From: Actinoallomurus purpureus
GTDB lineage: Bacteria; Actinomycetota; Actinomycetes; Streptosporangiales; Streptosporangiaceae
Length of the DNA stretch: 64,000 nt
Assembly (NCBI RefSeq): GCF_024055795.1
Contig: NZ_JAMXMY010000005.1
Span: 124,001 to 188,000 of the forward strand
Direction: 5' to 3'
Part shown: in pieces, positions 35,634-48,162 of the stretch
How the letters are laid out: every line of letters starts with the position of its first letter
Numbering within the stretch: the stretch's first letter is position 1
Notes under the pieces: model-generated
Told to the model about the DNA's origin: nothing
Seen by the model: only the letters and a program-made list of their open reading frames with translations
The model's database searches: none
Position numbers and translations under genes: made by a program

Positions 35634-36086
35634 ATGTCCGCAAGGTCGTCCACTGCCGCCCCTCTTCGTCCTGCGCCACGGCACCGGCCCGCCGCATCGG
35701 CGATGTCCCTCCTTCAGACGGCCCGGCGCGGGCTCATCGAGGCCGCCGAGTCGGCCGCTCCGGCGCAGCGCTACGTCGCGGCGCATCTGGCGGCGTTGCG
35801 CGCCGCCGCCGCCGTGCTCGCCGAGCGCGCCGACCCCGGATCCCGCACCCGCGGCAGACCGCGCAGCGTCTGGGTGCTGCTGCCCGAGGTCGAGCCGGCG
35901 CTGCGCGAGTGGGCGGCGTTCTTCGCCGCGGGCGCCGACAAGCGCGCCGCCGCGGAGGCCGGCCTGCCGCGCGCCGTCACCGCGGACGAGGCCGACGAGC
36001 TCCTGCGCGACGCGGAGATCTTCGTCTCGCTCGTCGAGACCACCCTTGGCGTCCCGGGCCAGCCCATGCTGCCCGCCGTCGGCTGA
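35634..36086 (+). CDS. SAV_6107-type HEPN-domain protein
   Basis: A 150-aa helical protein: SLLQTARRGLIEAAESAAPAQRYVAAHLAALRAAAAVL, then RPRSVWVLLPEVEPALREWAAFFAAGADKR and TADEADELLRDAEIFVSLVE. This is the arrangement of the actinobacterial SAV_6107 HEPN family; its role is unknown, though HEPN folds often bind or cut RNA. AAGGAGG lies six bases before ATG 35634. The same frame is open upstream, and ATG 35463 would give 207 aa with a Gly/Pro-rich N-terminus. A LexA box upstream suggests induction by DNA damage. Confidence 0.65.
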   Translation: MSARSSTAAPLRPAPRHRPAASAMSLLQTARRGLIEAAESAAPAQRYVAAHLAALRAAAAVLAERADPGSRTRGRPRSVWVLLPEVEPALREWAAFFAAGADKRAAAEAGLPRAVTADEADELLRDAEIFVSLVETTLGVPGQPMLPAVG

Positions 36087-36360
36087 GCCCCCTCCGAAGG
36101 CCGGCTCTTCACCGGAGCCGGGTGCGCCCGCGGGTCCCGTCGTGGACCTCCCCCCGAAGCGACGGGACCCGCGCGGCCGCTCACCATGCCCACGTTCGCC
36201 CGGTCGGCCTCTCGGCCCGCCGGACGCGCCGAATGCTCGGTGACCGCGAGCACAAATCCGGCTGAAAGCCGTGAATCGCGCGCTGTAGTCGGTCTTTGCG
36301 CCGAGTAGTCCGTCCGCTGGGCGGGCCCTTGGCGGCCACGACGCACGTGCGGGCATGAAG
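36087..36360. other. intergenic region after the HEPN gene, with a long hairpin
   Basis: Most of the 362 bp between the HEPN gene and bldD has no ORF I can support. It contains a perfect 14-bp stem, 36129-36142 with 36160-36173, whose 17-base loop has six consecutive C followed by GAAG. A similar CCCCCTCCGAAG string lies at the start of the region. There is no U-tract; it may be the terminator of the HEPN gene or part of an untranslated RNA. Confidence 0.45.
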
Positions 36361-36390
36361 AAACCCGTCCGGTCATACCGGACGGGTTTC
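36361..36390. terminator. bidirectional terminator between the HEPN gene and bldD
   Basis: A perfect 12-bp stem (AAACCCGTCCGG with its complement) around TCATA. On the minus strand, the bldD direction, the stem ends in TTTCTTC, 59 bases after the bldD stop; on the plus strand it ends in TTTCCTC. Confidence 0.82.
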
Positions 36391-36448
36391 CTCACGACGC
36401 ATCGATCATGCGGCGACCCGTGGGGGCCGCATGATCACTGGTTATGGC

Positions 36449-36943
36449 TCAGAACGCCTCGACCGCGCGGCGTGCCTCAGGGTCGAGGACGCCCCAGCCG
36501 ATGAGCTCTTCGGTGAGCTCCGTCGGTGACTTGTCGTAGATCACCGCCAGCGAACGCAGATCCTCCTGCCGGATGGACAGGACCTTTCCGTTGTAGTCGC
36601 CCCGCTGGCTCTGGATCGTCGCGGCGTAACGGGCGAGGGGACCGGCCTTGTCCTTCGGAAGCTGTTGGAGTCGCTCGAGATCGATCACGAGCTTCGGCGT
36701 CGGGCCGAGCGGACTCGGCGCGGCTCCGCCGGGGAGCAACTCGGACACCGGCACGCCGTAGAACTCGGCGAGCTCGGCCAGCTTCTGAACGGTGACGGCG
36801 CGGTCGCCCCGCTCGTACGAACCTACGACGACGGCCTTCCAGCGGCCACGTGATTTCTCCTCCACGCCATGCAGGGACAGACCCTGCTGGGTGCGGATGG
36901 CGCGAAGCCTCGCGCCGAGAGCCTTAGCGTATTCAGACGGCAT
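36449..36943 (-). CDS. bldD: developmental transcription regulator BldD
   Basis: A 164-aa protein. The N-terminal XRE helix-turn-helix is YAKALGARLRAIRTQQGLSLHGVEEKSRGRWKAVVVGSYERGDRAVTVQKLAELAEFYGVPVSELL (residues 5-70). The C-terminal domain begins near residue 82 and keeps RQEDLRSLAVIYDKSPTELTEELIGWGVL; in Streptomyces this part binds tetrameric c-di-GMP using an RGD...RQDD-type signature, seen here as RGDYNGK and RQED. BldD represses sporulation genes. It lies next to the pyr operon as in S. coelicolor. Its promoter carries a BldD box. Confidence 0.93.
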   Translation of the reverse strand: MPSEYAKALGARLRAIRTQQGLSLHGVEEKSRGRWKAVVVGSYERGDRAVTVQKLAELAEFYGVPVSELLPGGAAPSPLGPTPKLVIDLERLQQLPKDKAGPLARYAATIQSQRGDYNGKVLSIRQEDLRSLAVIYDKSPTELTEELIGWGVLDPEARRAVEAF

Positions 36944-37098
36944 CGTGCGGCCCCCAGGCTCACTTTCTCGTCGTCGATATGGCCCCGGGAGGAGGACCCC
37001 GGACGGGTGGTTCCCGCCACCCCGAGACGGGTGCGCCGTGAGGCGCACTCTCAGTCGGCCGGGGGGCCGACTGCCCGAGGGGTCCATCCCAGGGATGG

Positions 37099-37139
37099 TT
37101 ACGGACAGTGACGGTAAAACGGGGAGAGCCCCAGGTCAA
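37099..37139 (-). promoter_or_regulatory. bldD promoter with overlapping BldD box
   Basis: Minus strand TTGACC (37134-37139), a 17-base spacer and TACCGT (37111-37116). Read on plus, TTACGGACAGTGA (37099-37111) has the TnAC...GTnA frame of the BldD box and overlaps the -10 element and start point, the arrangement for autorepression. The rest of the 504-bp bldD-pyrR gap (36944-37447) is leader and promoter sequence with no gene I can support. Confidence 0.6.
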
Positions 37140-37404
37140 GCTGATTGGAAAAAAGCGGCGAATCAGTCGGCGTCCGCGGGGCCTCCGAAGAGGGGCTCGG
37201 AGCGCTCGGAATCCCTTGTGTGCCGGGGCTTCCGGGACCCGGTGGCCCCGCGTCGAGTGGACCGCCGACCGTCGGGTAAAAGCTTGCCATATCCGGGGCC
37301 CGGCGTCCGGCGGCTCGCTTGCGCAGTGTCGTCACCAGCGGAAACGTGCCGGTGCCGGTGCGGGGCGCCGGTGGCCGTCCTGCTAACGTGAGAGCGCCCG
37401 ACGT

Positions 37405-37437
37405 CCTTTAAGGCCCGTCCAGTGAGGCGGGAAAGGA
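37405..37437 (+). promoter_or_regulatory. PyrR-binding RNA loop in the pyr operon leader
   Basis: CCTTTAAGGCCCGTCCAGTG...AAAGG forms a stem (CCTTT/AAAGG and CCCG/CGGG) whose loop carries GTCCAGTGAGG, close to the PyrR target (GTCCAGAGAGGCT in Bacillus). The right side runs into AAAGGAGG, the ribosome site of pyrR. PyrR bound to UMP should thus block translation of the first gene and, by coupling, the operon. Confidence 0.75.
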
Positions 37438-37447
37438 GGTTATCGCG

Positions 37448-38032
37448 GTGAGTGCTGCCTCCGTGCCTGCGCACGGATCGTCACCCGATAGTGATGTGAG
37501 TCACAAGACCGTTCTGGAGGCCCCCGACATCCGGCGGGCGCTCACCAGGATCGCCCACGAGATCCTCGAACGTACCAAGGGCGGCCGCGACATCGTCCTC
37601 CTCGGCATCCCGACACGCGGGGTCACGCTCGCCGCCCGCCTGGCCGCGCGGATCGCCGAGGTCGAGGGCGAGCCGATTCCGCAGGGCTCCCTCGACGTGA
37701 CGATGTACCGCGACGATCTGCGCCTGCGCCCGGCCCGTGCGCTCGGCCGCACCGAGCTGCCCCCCGAGGGGGTCGACGACCGCGTCGTCGTCCTGGTCGA
37801 CGACGTCCTCTACTCCGGCCGCACCGTCCGGGCGGCCCTCGACGCGCTGAACGACCTCGGCCGCCCGCGCGCCGTGCAGCTCGCCACACTGGTCGACCGC
37901 GGCCACCGCGAGCTGCCCATCCGCGCCGACTACGTCGGCAAGAACCTTCCGACCAGCGCCCGCGAGAAGGTCAAGGTGCTGCTCGCCGAGATCGACGGCC
38001 GGGACGCCGTCGTGCTGGAGGTCCCCAAGTGA
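37448..38032 (+). CDS. pyrR: bifunctional pyr operon regulator / uracil phosphoribosyltransferase PyrR
   Basis: A 194-aa PRTase: [34 protein letters not shown], the YRDDL segment, and the PRPP loop [21 protein letters not shown] near residue 118, with the [18 protein letters not shown] end typical of PyrR. It binds pyr mRNA with UMP and can make UMP from uracil. The GTG start has AAAGGAGG upstream. Its stop overlaps the pyrB start (GTGA). Confidence 0.93.
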   Translation: MSAASVPAHGSSPDSDVSHKTVLEAPDIRRALTRIAHEILERTKGGRDIVLLGIPTRGVTLAARLAARIAEVEGEPIPQGSLDVTMYRDDLRLRPARALGRTELPPEGVDDRVVVLVDDVLYSGRTVRAALDALNDLGRPRAVQLATLVDRGHRELPIRADYVGKNLPTSAREKVKVLLAEIDGRDAVVLEVPK

Positions 38033-39096
38033 AGCGCCACCTGATCTCGGCGGCCGATCTCACCCGGGACGACGCGCTGCTCATCCTCGACACGGCCGAA
38101 GAGCTGTCCCGGATCGCCGACCGTCCGATCAAGAAGCTGCCCACGCTGCGCGGGCGCACCGTCGTCAACCTCTTCTTCGAGGACTCCACGCGCACCCGCA
38201 TCTCCTTCGAGGCGGCCGCCAAGCGGCTGTCGGCGGACGTCATCAACTTCTCCGCCAAGGGCTCCAGCGTCTCCAAGGGGGAGAGCCTCAAGGACACCGC
38301 GCTCACCCTCGAGGCGATGGGCGCGGACGGCGTCGTCATCCGCCACAACGCCTCCGGCGCTCCGCATCGGCTCGCCGGCTGGGTGCGCGGCAGCGTCGTC
38401 AACGCCGGCGACGGCACGCATGAGCATCCGACGCAGGCGCTGCTCGACGCCTACACCATGCGGCGGCGGCTCGGTGACCTCGACGGGCGCCGCGTCACCA
38501 TCGTGGGCGACATCCTGCACAGCCGGGTCGCCCGCTCGAACGTGCTCCTGCTGAACACGCTCGGCGCGGACGTCACGCTGGTCGCGCCGCCCACGCTGTT
38601 CCCCGTCGCGGTCGACACCTGGCCGTGCGAGGTCGCCTACGACTTCGACGCCGTCCTGCCCAAGAGCGACGTCGTGATGATGCTGCGGGTGCAGCAGGAG
38701 AGGATGTCCGACGCCTTCTTCCCGACCGTCCGCGAGTACAGCCGGCGCTACGGCCTGGACGCCCGCCGCCTGTCCGCGCTCCCGGAGCATGCGATCGTCA
38801 TGCACCCCGGCCCGATGAACCGCGGCGTCGAGATCGCCGCGGAGGTGGCCGACTCGCCGCGCTCGACCATCGTCGAGCAGGTGGCCAACGGCGTGACTGT
38901 CCGCATGGCCGTGCTCTACCTCCTGCTGGGCGGCTCCGAGCCGGCGATCGGCGGCGCGGCCCGCGACGGCGGCGACGCCGCCCGTGACGGCGGGGACGTG
39001 TCGCGTGGCGGAGCGATCCGTGACCGCGGGGACGTGTCGCGTGGCGGCGATGCGATACGGAACGGCGGCGACGCATCGAGAAGGGAAGACGCGTGA
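38029..39096 (+). CDS. pyrB: aspartate carbamoyltransferase catalytic chain with a repetitive C-terminal tail
   Basis: A 355-aa protein; the usual length is about 310. The catalytic core is complete: [13 protein letters not shown] (49-61), [13 protein letters not shown] (131-143), [14 protein letters not shown] (158-171), [13 protein letters not shown] (258-270). It joins carbamoyl phosphate and aspartate. From residue 303 a low-complexity tail follows with repeated RDGGD / SRGGD-type units ([20 protein letters not shown]...), encoded by tandem copies of a 36-bp unit. The tail is probably disordered and surface-exposed. No regulatory chain is encoded nearby. Start GTG overlaps the pyrR stop. 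Confidence 0.93.
   Translation: MKRHLISAADLTRDDALLILDTAEELSRIADRPIKKLPTLRGRTVVNLFFEDSTRTRISFEAAAKRLSADVINFSAKGSSVSKGESLKDTALTLEAMGADGVVIRHNASGAPHRLAGWVRGSVVNAGDGTHEHPTQALLDAYTMRRRLGDLDGRRVTIVGDILHSRVARSNVLLLNTLGADVTLVAPPTLFPVAVDTWPCEVAYDFDAVLPKSDVVMMLRVQQERMSDAFFPTVREYSRRYGLDARRLSALPEHAIVMHPGPMNRGVEIAAEVADSPRSTIVEQVANGVTVRMAVLYLLLGGSEPAIGGAARDGGDAARDGGDVSRGGAIRDRGDVSRGGDAIRNGGDASRREDA
38990..39047 (+). repeat. 36-bp-period tandem repeat in the 3' end of pyrB
   Basis: The stretch beginning GCGGGGACGTGTCGCGTGGC occurs at 38990 and again at 39026, 36 bp apart, inside the part of pyrB that encodes the extra C-terminal tail; looser copies with GACGGCGGCGAC flank it. It keeps the reading frame and suggests growth by slippage. 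Confidence 0.8.
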
Positions 39097-40376
39097 TGTT
39101 CCTCATCAAGGGCGCGCGGATCCTCGGCGGGGCACCCGCCGACATCCTGCTGCGCGACGGCGTCGTCGCCGAGGTCGGCGCGGGTCTCACCGCGCCGGAG
39201 GCGACCGTCGTCGAGGCCGACGGGCTGATCGCGCTGCCCGGCCTGGTCGACCTGCACACCCACCTGCGCGAGCCCGGCCGGGAGGACGCCGAGACGGTCG
39301 AGAGCGGCACCCGCGCCGCGGCGGCCGGCGGCTACACCGCCGTGCACGCCATGGCCAACACCGAGCCGGTGGCCGACACGGCCGGCGTCGTCGAGCAGGT
39401 CTGGCGGCTCGGCAGGGAGGCCGGTCACTGCGACGTCCACCCGGTCGGCGCGGTCACCCGCGGGCTGGAGGGCGAGCGCCTCGCCGAGCTCGGCGCGATG
39501 GCCGACTCCGCGGCGCGGGTCCGGGTGTTCTCCGACGACGGCCACTGCGTGTCCGACGCGGTGCTGATGCGCCGTGCGCTGGAGTACGTCAAGGCGTTCG
39601 ACGGCGTGGTCGCCCAGCACGCGCAGGAGCCCCGGCTCACCGAGCACGCGCAGATGAACGAGGGCGAGGTCTCCGGGCGGCTCGGCCTGGCCGGCTGGCC
39701 GGCCGTGGCCGAAGAGGCGATCATCGCCCGCGACTGCCTGCTCGCCGCGCACGTCGGCTCCCGGCTGCACGTCTGCCACGTCTCCACCGCCGGTTCGGTG
39801 GAGATCCTCCGGTGGGCGAAGAGCAAGGGCTGGCAGGTCACCGCCGAGGTCACCCCGCACCACCTGCTGCTGACCGACGAGCTCGCCGAGACCTACGACC
39901 CGGTCTACAAGGTGAATCCGCCGCTGCGCACCAAGGCCGACGTCGAGGCGCTGCGTGAGGCCCTCGCCGACGGCACGATCGACTGCGTCGCCACCGACCA
40001 CGCCCCGCACCCGGCCGAGGCGAAGGAGACCGAGTGGGCGCCGGCCGCGATGGGCATGATCGGCCTGGAGACGGCCCTGTCCGTCGTCCATGAGGCCATG
40101 GTGGAGACCGGGCTGCTCGACTGGGCCGGCGTCGCGGACCGCATGTCGGCCCGTCCGGCGCGCATCGGCCGCCTCACCGGCCAGGGCCGCCCGATCGAGG
40201 TCGGCGCCCCGGCCAATCTGACGCTGTACGACCCGGCCGCGCGCACGGCCGTCGACCCGGCGGCCTTCGTCTCGAAGAGCCGCAACACGCCGTTCGCCGG
40301 GCTCGAGCTGCCGGGCCGGGTGCACGCGACGTTCCTGCGCGGCCGTCCCACCGTCCTGGAAGGAAAGGTCATTTGA
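39096..40376 (+). CDS. pyrC: dihydroorotase
   Basis: A 426-aa class I dihydroorotase. Metal-site motifs: [31 protein letters not shown] near 50-78, [21 protein letters not shown] near 175, [15 protein letters not shown] near 225, [14 protein letters not shown] near 250 and [15 protein letters not shown] near 295. It cyclises carbamoyl aspartate to dihydroorotate. ATG 39096 shares its first base with the pyrB stop; a GTG three bases upstream is an alternative. Confidence 0.93.
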   Translation: MFLIKGARILGGAPADILLRDGVVAEVGAGLTAPEATVVEADGLIALPGLVDLHTHLREPGREDAETVESGTRAAAAGGYTAVHAMANTEPVADTAGVVEQVWRLGREAGHCDVHPVGAVTRGLEGERLAELGAMADSAARVRVFSDDGHCVSDAVLMRRALEYVKAFDGVVAQHAQEPRLTEHAQMNEGEVSGRLGLAGWPAVAEEAIIARDCLLAAHVGSRLHVCHVSTAGSVEILRWAKSKGWQVTAEVTPHHLLLTDELAETYDPVYKVNPPLRTKADVEALREALADGTIDCVATDHAPHPAEAKETEWAPAAMGMIGLETALSVVHEAMVETGLLDWAGVADRMSARPARIGRLTGQGRPIEVGAPANLTLYDPAARTAVDPAAFVSKSRNTPFAGLELPGRVHATFLRGRPTVLEGKVI

Positions 40377-41488
40377 GTTCCGCGACCAAGCCCGCGCTGC
40401 TCGTCCTGGAGGACGGCCGGACGTTCCACGGGGCCGCGTACGGCGCCGAGGGAGAGGCGTTCGGGGAGATCGTCTTCAACACCGGCATGACGGGCTACCA
40501 GGAGACGCTGACCGACCCGTCGTACCACCGGCAGATCGTCACGATGACCGCGCCGCACATCGGCAACACCGGCGTCAACGACGAGGACCCCGAGTCCGGC
40601 CGCGTCCAGGTCGCCGGGTACGTCGTCCGCGAGCCCTCCCGGATCGTCTCGAACTGGCGGGCGCGCCGCTCGCTCGACGACGAGCTGCGCGCGTACGGCG
40701 TCGTCGGCATCGCGATCAACGGCACCCGTGCGCTCACCCGGCACCTGCGGGATCGCGGAGCCATGCGGGCGGGCGTCAGCACGGCCGAGACCGACCCCGA
40801 GGCGCTCCTGGAGCGCGTGCTGGACAGCCCGGACATGATCGGCGCCGACCTGGCCCGCGTCGTCTCCACCTCCGAGCCGTACGTCGTGCGCCCCGAGGGG
40901 GACGTGCGCCACCGGGTGGCGGCGATCGACCTGGGCGTCAAGGCGATGACGCCGCGGCGCATGGCCGAGCGCGGCTGTGAGGTGCACGTGCTGCCGGCGA
41001 CCGCGACCGCCGAGGACATCCTCGCGCTCGAGCCGGACGGCGTGTTCTACAGCAACGGGCCGGGCGACCCGGCCGCCTGCGGCTACGCGGTCGACTCCCT
41101 GCGCGGCGTGCTGGACTCCGGCACCCCGGTGTTCGGCATCTGCCTCGGCAACCAGATGCTCGGCCGCGCGCTCGGCCTCGGCACGTACAAGCTGCGGTTC
41201 GGCCACCGCGGCGTGAACCAGCCGGTGCAGGACCGCGCCGACGGGCGGGTGCACATCACCAGCCACAACCACGGGTTCGCGGTCGAGGCGCCCCTGGACG
41301 GGCCGTTCGACACGCCGTACGGCCGCGCCGAGGTCAGCCACGTCGACCTGAACGACGGCGTCGTCGAGGGGCTGCGGCTGCTCGACCGGCCCGCGTTCAG
41401 CGTCCAGTACCACCCTGAGGCGGCGCCGGGCCCGCACGACGCCACCGGACTGTTCGACCGGTTCTGCGAATTGATGGACTCAAAATGA
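40373..41488 (+). CDS. carA: carbamoyl-phosphate synthase small (glutaminase) subunit
   Basis: A 371-aa protein. The N-domain has [42 protein letters not shown]; the glutaminase domain has [13 protein letters not shown], the nucleophile loop [17 protein letters not shown], and the His/Glu pair in [14 protein letters not shown]. It frees ammonia from glutamine for CarB. The TTG start overlaps the pyrC stop (TTGA). Its own stop overlaps the small membrane gene (ATGA). Confidence 0.94.
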   Translation: MSSATKPALLVLEDGRTFHGAAYGAEGEAFGEIVFNTGMTGYQETLTDPSYHRQIVTMTAPHIGNTGVNDEDPESGRVQVAGYVVREPSRIVSNWRARRSLDDELRAYGVVGIAINGTRALTRHLRDRGAMRAGVSTAETDPEALLERVLDSPDMIGADLARVVSTSEPYVVRPEGDVRHRVAAIDLGVKAMTPRRMAERGCEVHVLPATATAEDILALEPDGVFYSNGPGDPAACGYAVDSLRGVLDSGTPVFGICLGNQMLGRALGLGTYKLRFGHRGVNQPVQDRADGRVHITSHNHGFAVEAPLDGPFDTPYGRAEVSHVDLNDGVVEGLRLLDRPAFSVQYHPEAAPGPHDATGLFDRFCELMDSK

Positions 41489-41681
41489 GTGACGTTCACG
41501 GGCACACAGACGACCACGCTTCGGACACCGCCTCCCACGGTCACGTGCCCGTCGACCCGAACGACGCCGTCGTACGGGCCCGTCCGCCGACACCGATCGC
41601 CCTCATCCTCACCGCCGTCGCCGCCGTCTTGACCGTGGTGGCCCTCGTGGCCGTCGCGGTCGCGTCCGGACAGGGAACCTG

Positions 41682-41682
<1 letters not shown>
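41485..41682 (+). CDS. small His-rich membrane protein inserted between carA and carB
   Basis: A 65-aa protein. The N-terminal 25 residues are rich in His and Asp ([18 protein letters not shown]), and one long hydrophobic helix follows ([24 protein letters not shown]) with a short SGQGT tail. It overlaps carA by four bases and carB by one, so it is translated with the operon. Streptomyces and mycobacteria carry an unrelated-looking membrane protein gene between pyrC and carA; here the membrane gene is smaller and in a different slot. The His cluster might bind metal. Function unknown. Confidence 0.7.
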
Positions 41683-45016
<3,334 letters not shown>

Positions 45017-45020
<4 letters not shown>

Positions 45021-45895
45021 CCGACTCACCGGTCGCACCGGTGCAGGTGCCCGGAACGGTCCTGACGATCCGGCGGACCGGGGCCTACCACACGATCACC
45101 CTCATGGCCCCGGGCATCGCCGAACGCTTCCGGCCGGGCCAGTTCGCCGCCCTCGCCGTGGGCGGGGAACAGTCGAGCATGCTGACGCGGCGGTGCTTCT
45201 TCGTCCGCGAGGTCAAGCCCGACTACGGCGGCACCGTCGAGATCGTCTTCGCGGTGCGCGGCGCCGGCACCCGGTGGCTGGCGGCGCTGCGGCCGCGCGA
45301 CATCCTCGACGTCGCCGGCCCGCTCGGCCGCCCGTTCCCGCTGCCGCGTCACCCCGTGCGCTGCGTCCTCGTCGGCGAGGGGTACTCCGCGGCGGCGCTG
45401 TTCCCGCTCGCCGCCGTGCTCCGCCAGCGCGAGTGCCCGTTGCACTTCGTCCTGGGCGGAGCCGACTCCGACCACGTCTACGGCACGCGCGCGGCGCGCC
45501 GAGACGGCGACTCCACGTCCGTGGTCACCGAGGACGGCTCGCTCGGCCACCGGGGCCGTCCCGAGGACCTCGTGGCCGCCGTCATCGAGGAGGTCGGCGC
45601 CGACGTGGTCTACGCCTGCGGGCCCACGGAGACGCTGCGGGCCGTGAGCCGGATCGCCGCCGGCAACGACCTGCCGGTGCAGGTGGCGGTGGAGGAGCCG
45701 ATGTCGTGCGGCACGGGCGTGTGCCTGGCCTGCGTGCTCCCGGTGATCGATGACGAGGGCGTCACCCACATGGCGCGCTCGTGCGTCGAGGGCCCGGTGT
45801 TCCGCGGCGAGCGCGTGCGCTGGGACGACCTCGGCACGATCCCGTTCGACGCCTACGGCGCCCCCCGCTCCCTACTGCCCGGAAACTTCTCATGA
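45017..45895 (+). CDS. pyrK: dihydroorotate dehydrogenase B electron-transfer subunit PyrK
   Basis: A 292-aa ferredoxin-reductase-like protein: FAD domain with [15 protein letters not shown] and [17 protein letters not shown] domain starting [18 protein letters not shown], and a C-terminal [2Fe-2S] site in [18 protein letters not shown]...[10 protein letters not shown] (four Cys). It passes electrons from PyrD to NAD+. TTG start overlaps the carB stop (TTGA); the stop overlaps pyrD (ATGA). Its presence means class 1B dihydroorotate oxidation. Confidence 0.92.
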
Positions 45896-46920
45896 CGGAC
45901 CTGGAGGCGCGGATCGGCGGCCTCACGCTGCCGAATCCGGTCATGACGGCGGCGGGCTGCGGCGGGACGGGTCGCGAACTGGGCCGCTTCTTCGACGTCG
46001 CCCGGCTCGGCGCGCTGGTGACGCCGTCCATCACGCCGCAGCCGCGCGCCGGGCGCCCGGCGCCCCGGCTCACCGAGACGCCGTCCGGCGTGCTGAACGC
46101 CGCGGGCCTCCAGGGCCCGGGGATCGAGGCGTTCCTGAGCCGCGACCTGCCCTGGCTCGCCGAGCGTGAGGCCCGCGTGATCGTGTCGATCGCCGGCGGC
46201 AGCGTCGGCGAGTACGCCGAGGTCGCCCGTCTTCTCGGCGACGCGCCCGGCGTCGCGGCCGTGGAGGTCAACACCTCCTGCCCCAACGCCGAGGACCGCG
46301 GGTCGATGTTCGCCGCCCACCCGTCGGCCGCCGCCGGCCTGGTGCGCGCGGTGCGGGCGAGTACGCCGCGCCGCCTCCCGGTGCTGGCCAAGCTGTCCGC
46401 GGACGTCACCGACATCGTCGGGGTCGCCATGGCGTGCGCCGACGCCGGCGCGGACGGCCTGTCGATGATCAACACGCTACACGGCATGGCGATCGACACG
46501 ACCACGCTGCGCCCGAGGCTCGCCGGCGTCACCGGCGAACTGTCCGGACCGGCGATCCGCCCCGTGGCGGTCCGCTGCGTCTACCAGGTGCACGCCGCGC
46601 TGCCGGAGGTGCCCATCGTCGGGACCGGCGGGATCCGGACCGGCCTGGACGCCCTGGAGTTCGTCCTGGCCGGGGCCTCGGCCGTCGCCGTGGGCACGGT
46701 GCTCCTGCACGACCCGTCCGCGTGCGCACGCATCCTGCGCGAGCTCGAAGGGGCGTTGAAGGAGCGCGGCATCGACCGGCTCGCCGACGTCGTGGGGCTC
46801 GCCCACAAGCCGGCGGGGACCCACTTCCGCCGCATCGACCCCAACGTCGGCCTGGCGGTCGCCGGAGACACCGTCGGCGCGGGCGGGGCCGAGCCGATCG
46901 AACAGGAGACCACCCAGTGA
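45892..46920 (+). CDS. pyrD: dihydroorotate dehydrogenase catalytic subunit, class 1B
   Basis: A 342-aa FMN barrel: LEARIGGLTLPNPVMTAAGCGGTG at 4-27, PRLTETPSGVLNAAGLQGPG near 61, VEVNTSCPNAEDRG near 125 (Cys is the catalytic base of class 1 enzymes; class 2 has Ser), LAKLSADVTDIVG near 165, and IVGTGGIRTGLDALEFVLAGASAVAVGT near 243. With PyrK it oxidises dihydroorotate to orotate. Streptomyces and mycobacteria use class 2 quinone-linked PyrD as far as I recall, so this is a lineage difference. Confidence 0.93.
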   Translation: MTDLEARIGGLTLPNPVMTAAGCGGTGRELGRFFDVARLGALVTPSITPQPRAGRPAPRLTETPSGVLNAAGLQGPGIEAFLSRDLPWLAEREARVIVSIAGGSVGEYAEVARLLGDAPGVAAVEVNTSCPNAEDRGSMFAAHPSAAAGLVRAVRASTPRRLPVLAKLSADVTDIVGVAMACADAGADGLSMINTLHGMAIDTTTLRPRLAGVTGELSGPAIRPVAVRCVYQVHAALPEVPIVGTGGIRTGLDALEFVLAGASAVAVGTVLLHDPSACARILRELEGALKERGIDRLADVVGLAHKPAGTHFRRIDPNVGLAVAGDTVGAGGAEPIEQETTQ

Positions 46921-47615
46921 ACACCGCTCCCATCGCCGTCGCGCTCGACGCGGCGGACCTCGAGACCGCCGCGCGCTGGGCCGCGCTGGTCACCCCGCAC
47001 GTCAGCACGGTCAAGGTCGGCCTTGAACTGTACCTGAGGTACGGCCCCGACGTCGTCGCGAGCGTCCGCGGGGCGAGCGGCGTCCAGGTCTTCCTCGACC
47101 TGAAGCTCCACGACATCCCGGCGACCGTCGCGGGCGCCGCGCACGCGGTGGCCCGCCTGAAGCCCGCGTACCTCACCGTGCACGCCGGCGGCGGCGCCGC
47201 CATGATCCGCGCGGCCGTCGAGGCGGCACCGCACACCAAGATCGCGGCCGTCACGGTCCTCACGTCGCTCTCGGAGGCCGATCTGGCCGGGGTTGGACTC
47301 GGAGGCCCGGCGGCCGACGTCGTGCGCCGTATGGCCGCCCTGGCCGTCGGCGCGGGGGCCCAGGCGCTGGTGTGCTCGCCCCGCGAGGTGGCGGACGTCC
47401 GGGCGGAGGTCGGTCCCGGCATCACCCTCATCACTCCGGGCGTCCGGCCGGCCGGCGCCGCGACACAGGACCAGGCGCGCGTGGCGACCCCCGAGGAGGC
47501 CCTCGCCGCCGGAGCCGACCTTCTCGTGATCGGCCGGCCCATCACGGGCGCCCCGGATCCGGGGGCGGCGGCGGCCGGCATCGCGGCGGCGCTGCGCCGT
47601 ACCGGAACAGCTTGA
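46917..47615 (+). CDS. pyrF: orotidine 5'-phosphate decarboxylase
   Basis: A 232-aa TIM barrel: IAVALDAADLETAARWA at the N-terminus, TVKVGLELYLRYGP near 32, FLDLKLHDIPATVAGAA near 58 (the D-x-K-x-x-D-I catalytic signature), and a late ITPGVRPAGAATQDQARVATPEEALAAGADLLVIGRPI. It makes UMP from OMP and ends the operon. The GTG start overlaps the pyrD stop (GTGA). No pyrE is in the window. Confidence 0.93.
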   Translation: MNTAPIAVALDAADLETAARWAALVTPHVSTVKVGLELYLRYGPDVVASVRGASGVQVFLDLKLHDIPATVAGAAHAVARLKPAYLTVHAGGGAAMIRAAVEAAPHTKIAAVTVLTSLSEADLAGVGLGGPAADVVRRMAALAVGAGAQALVCSPREVADVRAEVGPGITLITPGVRPAGAATQDQARVATPEEALAAGADLLVIGRPITGAPDPGAAAAGIAAALRRTGTA

Positions 47616-47759
47616 CTGACCGGTTTTCCCCTCGCAAGAAACGCCAGGCCGTCGTACGGTTCGGGGTGTAAGAACCGCCTACTTTCAATACAGTGAGTGA
47701 TCGTGACGGCGCATAGAGTGACATCTGTAACTAAATGCCGGGCTGTACGGGCTTTCACG

Positions 47760-47789
47760 TTGCTTTATGGGCCCTGAACTCGCTAGGTT
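47760..47789 (+). promoter_or_regulatory. predicted promoter of the mihF-gmk-rpoZ-coaBC cluster
   Basis: TTGCTT (47760-47765), an 18-base spacer and TAGGTT (47784-47789), about 46 bp before the mihF GTG. The sequence between pyrF and this site (47616-47759) is AT-richer than the surrounding genes and holds no ORF I can support. ACTC/GAGT arms near 47802-47813 form a small inverted repeat in the leader. Confidence 0.5.
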
Positions 47790-47835
47790 CCCGAGCCGTC
47801 CGACTCAATCGAGTGGAAACACGAGGTGACCCGGC

Positions 47836-48162
47836 GTGGCGCTTCCGCCCCTAACCCCTGAACAGCGCGCCGCAGCCCTGGAAAAGGCTGCAAAGGCTCG
47901 CAAAGAGCGTGCCGAGGTCAAAGACCGGCTCAAGCACGGGGGTACCTCCCTCGCTGAGGTTCTGAAGGATGGGCAGGCCGACGACGTCATCGGCAAGATG
48001 AAGGTGTCGGCTCTGCTGGAATCCCTGCCTGGCGTCGGGAAGGTCCGTGCCAAGCAGATCATGGAGCGGCTTGGTATCGCCGAGTCCCGCCGCGTGCGGG
48101 GTCTCGGTAACAACCAGCGGGCCGCTCTCGAGCGTGAGTTCGGCGGCGGTGGAAATCGCTGA
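47836..48162 (+). CDS. mihF: actinobacterial integration host factor (mIHF/sIHF)
   Basis: A 108-aa nucleoid protein: [43 protein letters not shown], a long basic helix, then [46 protein letters not shown], a helix-two-turn-helix DNA-binding domain with the PGVGKVRA hairpin. It bends DNA and is essential in mycobacteria and needed for sporulation in Streptomyces (family knowledge). GAGGTGA precedes the GTG. Its end overlaps the start of gmk. Confidence 0.94.
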   Translation: MALPPLTPEQRAAALEKAAKARKERAEVKDRLKHGGTSLAEVLKDGQADDVIGKMKVSALLESLPGVGKVRAKQIMERLGIAESRRVRGLGNNQRAALEREFGGGGNR

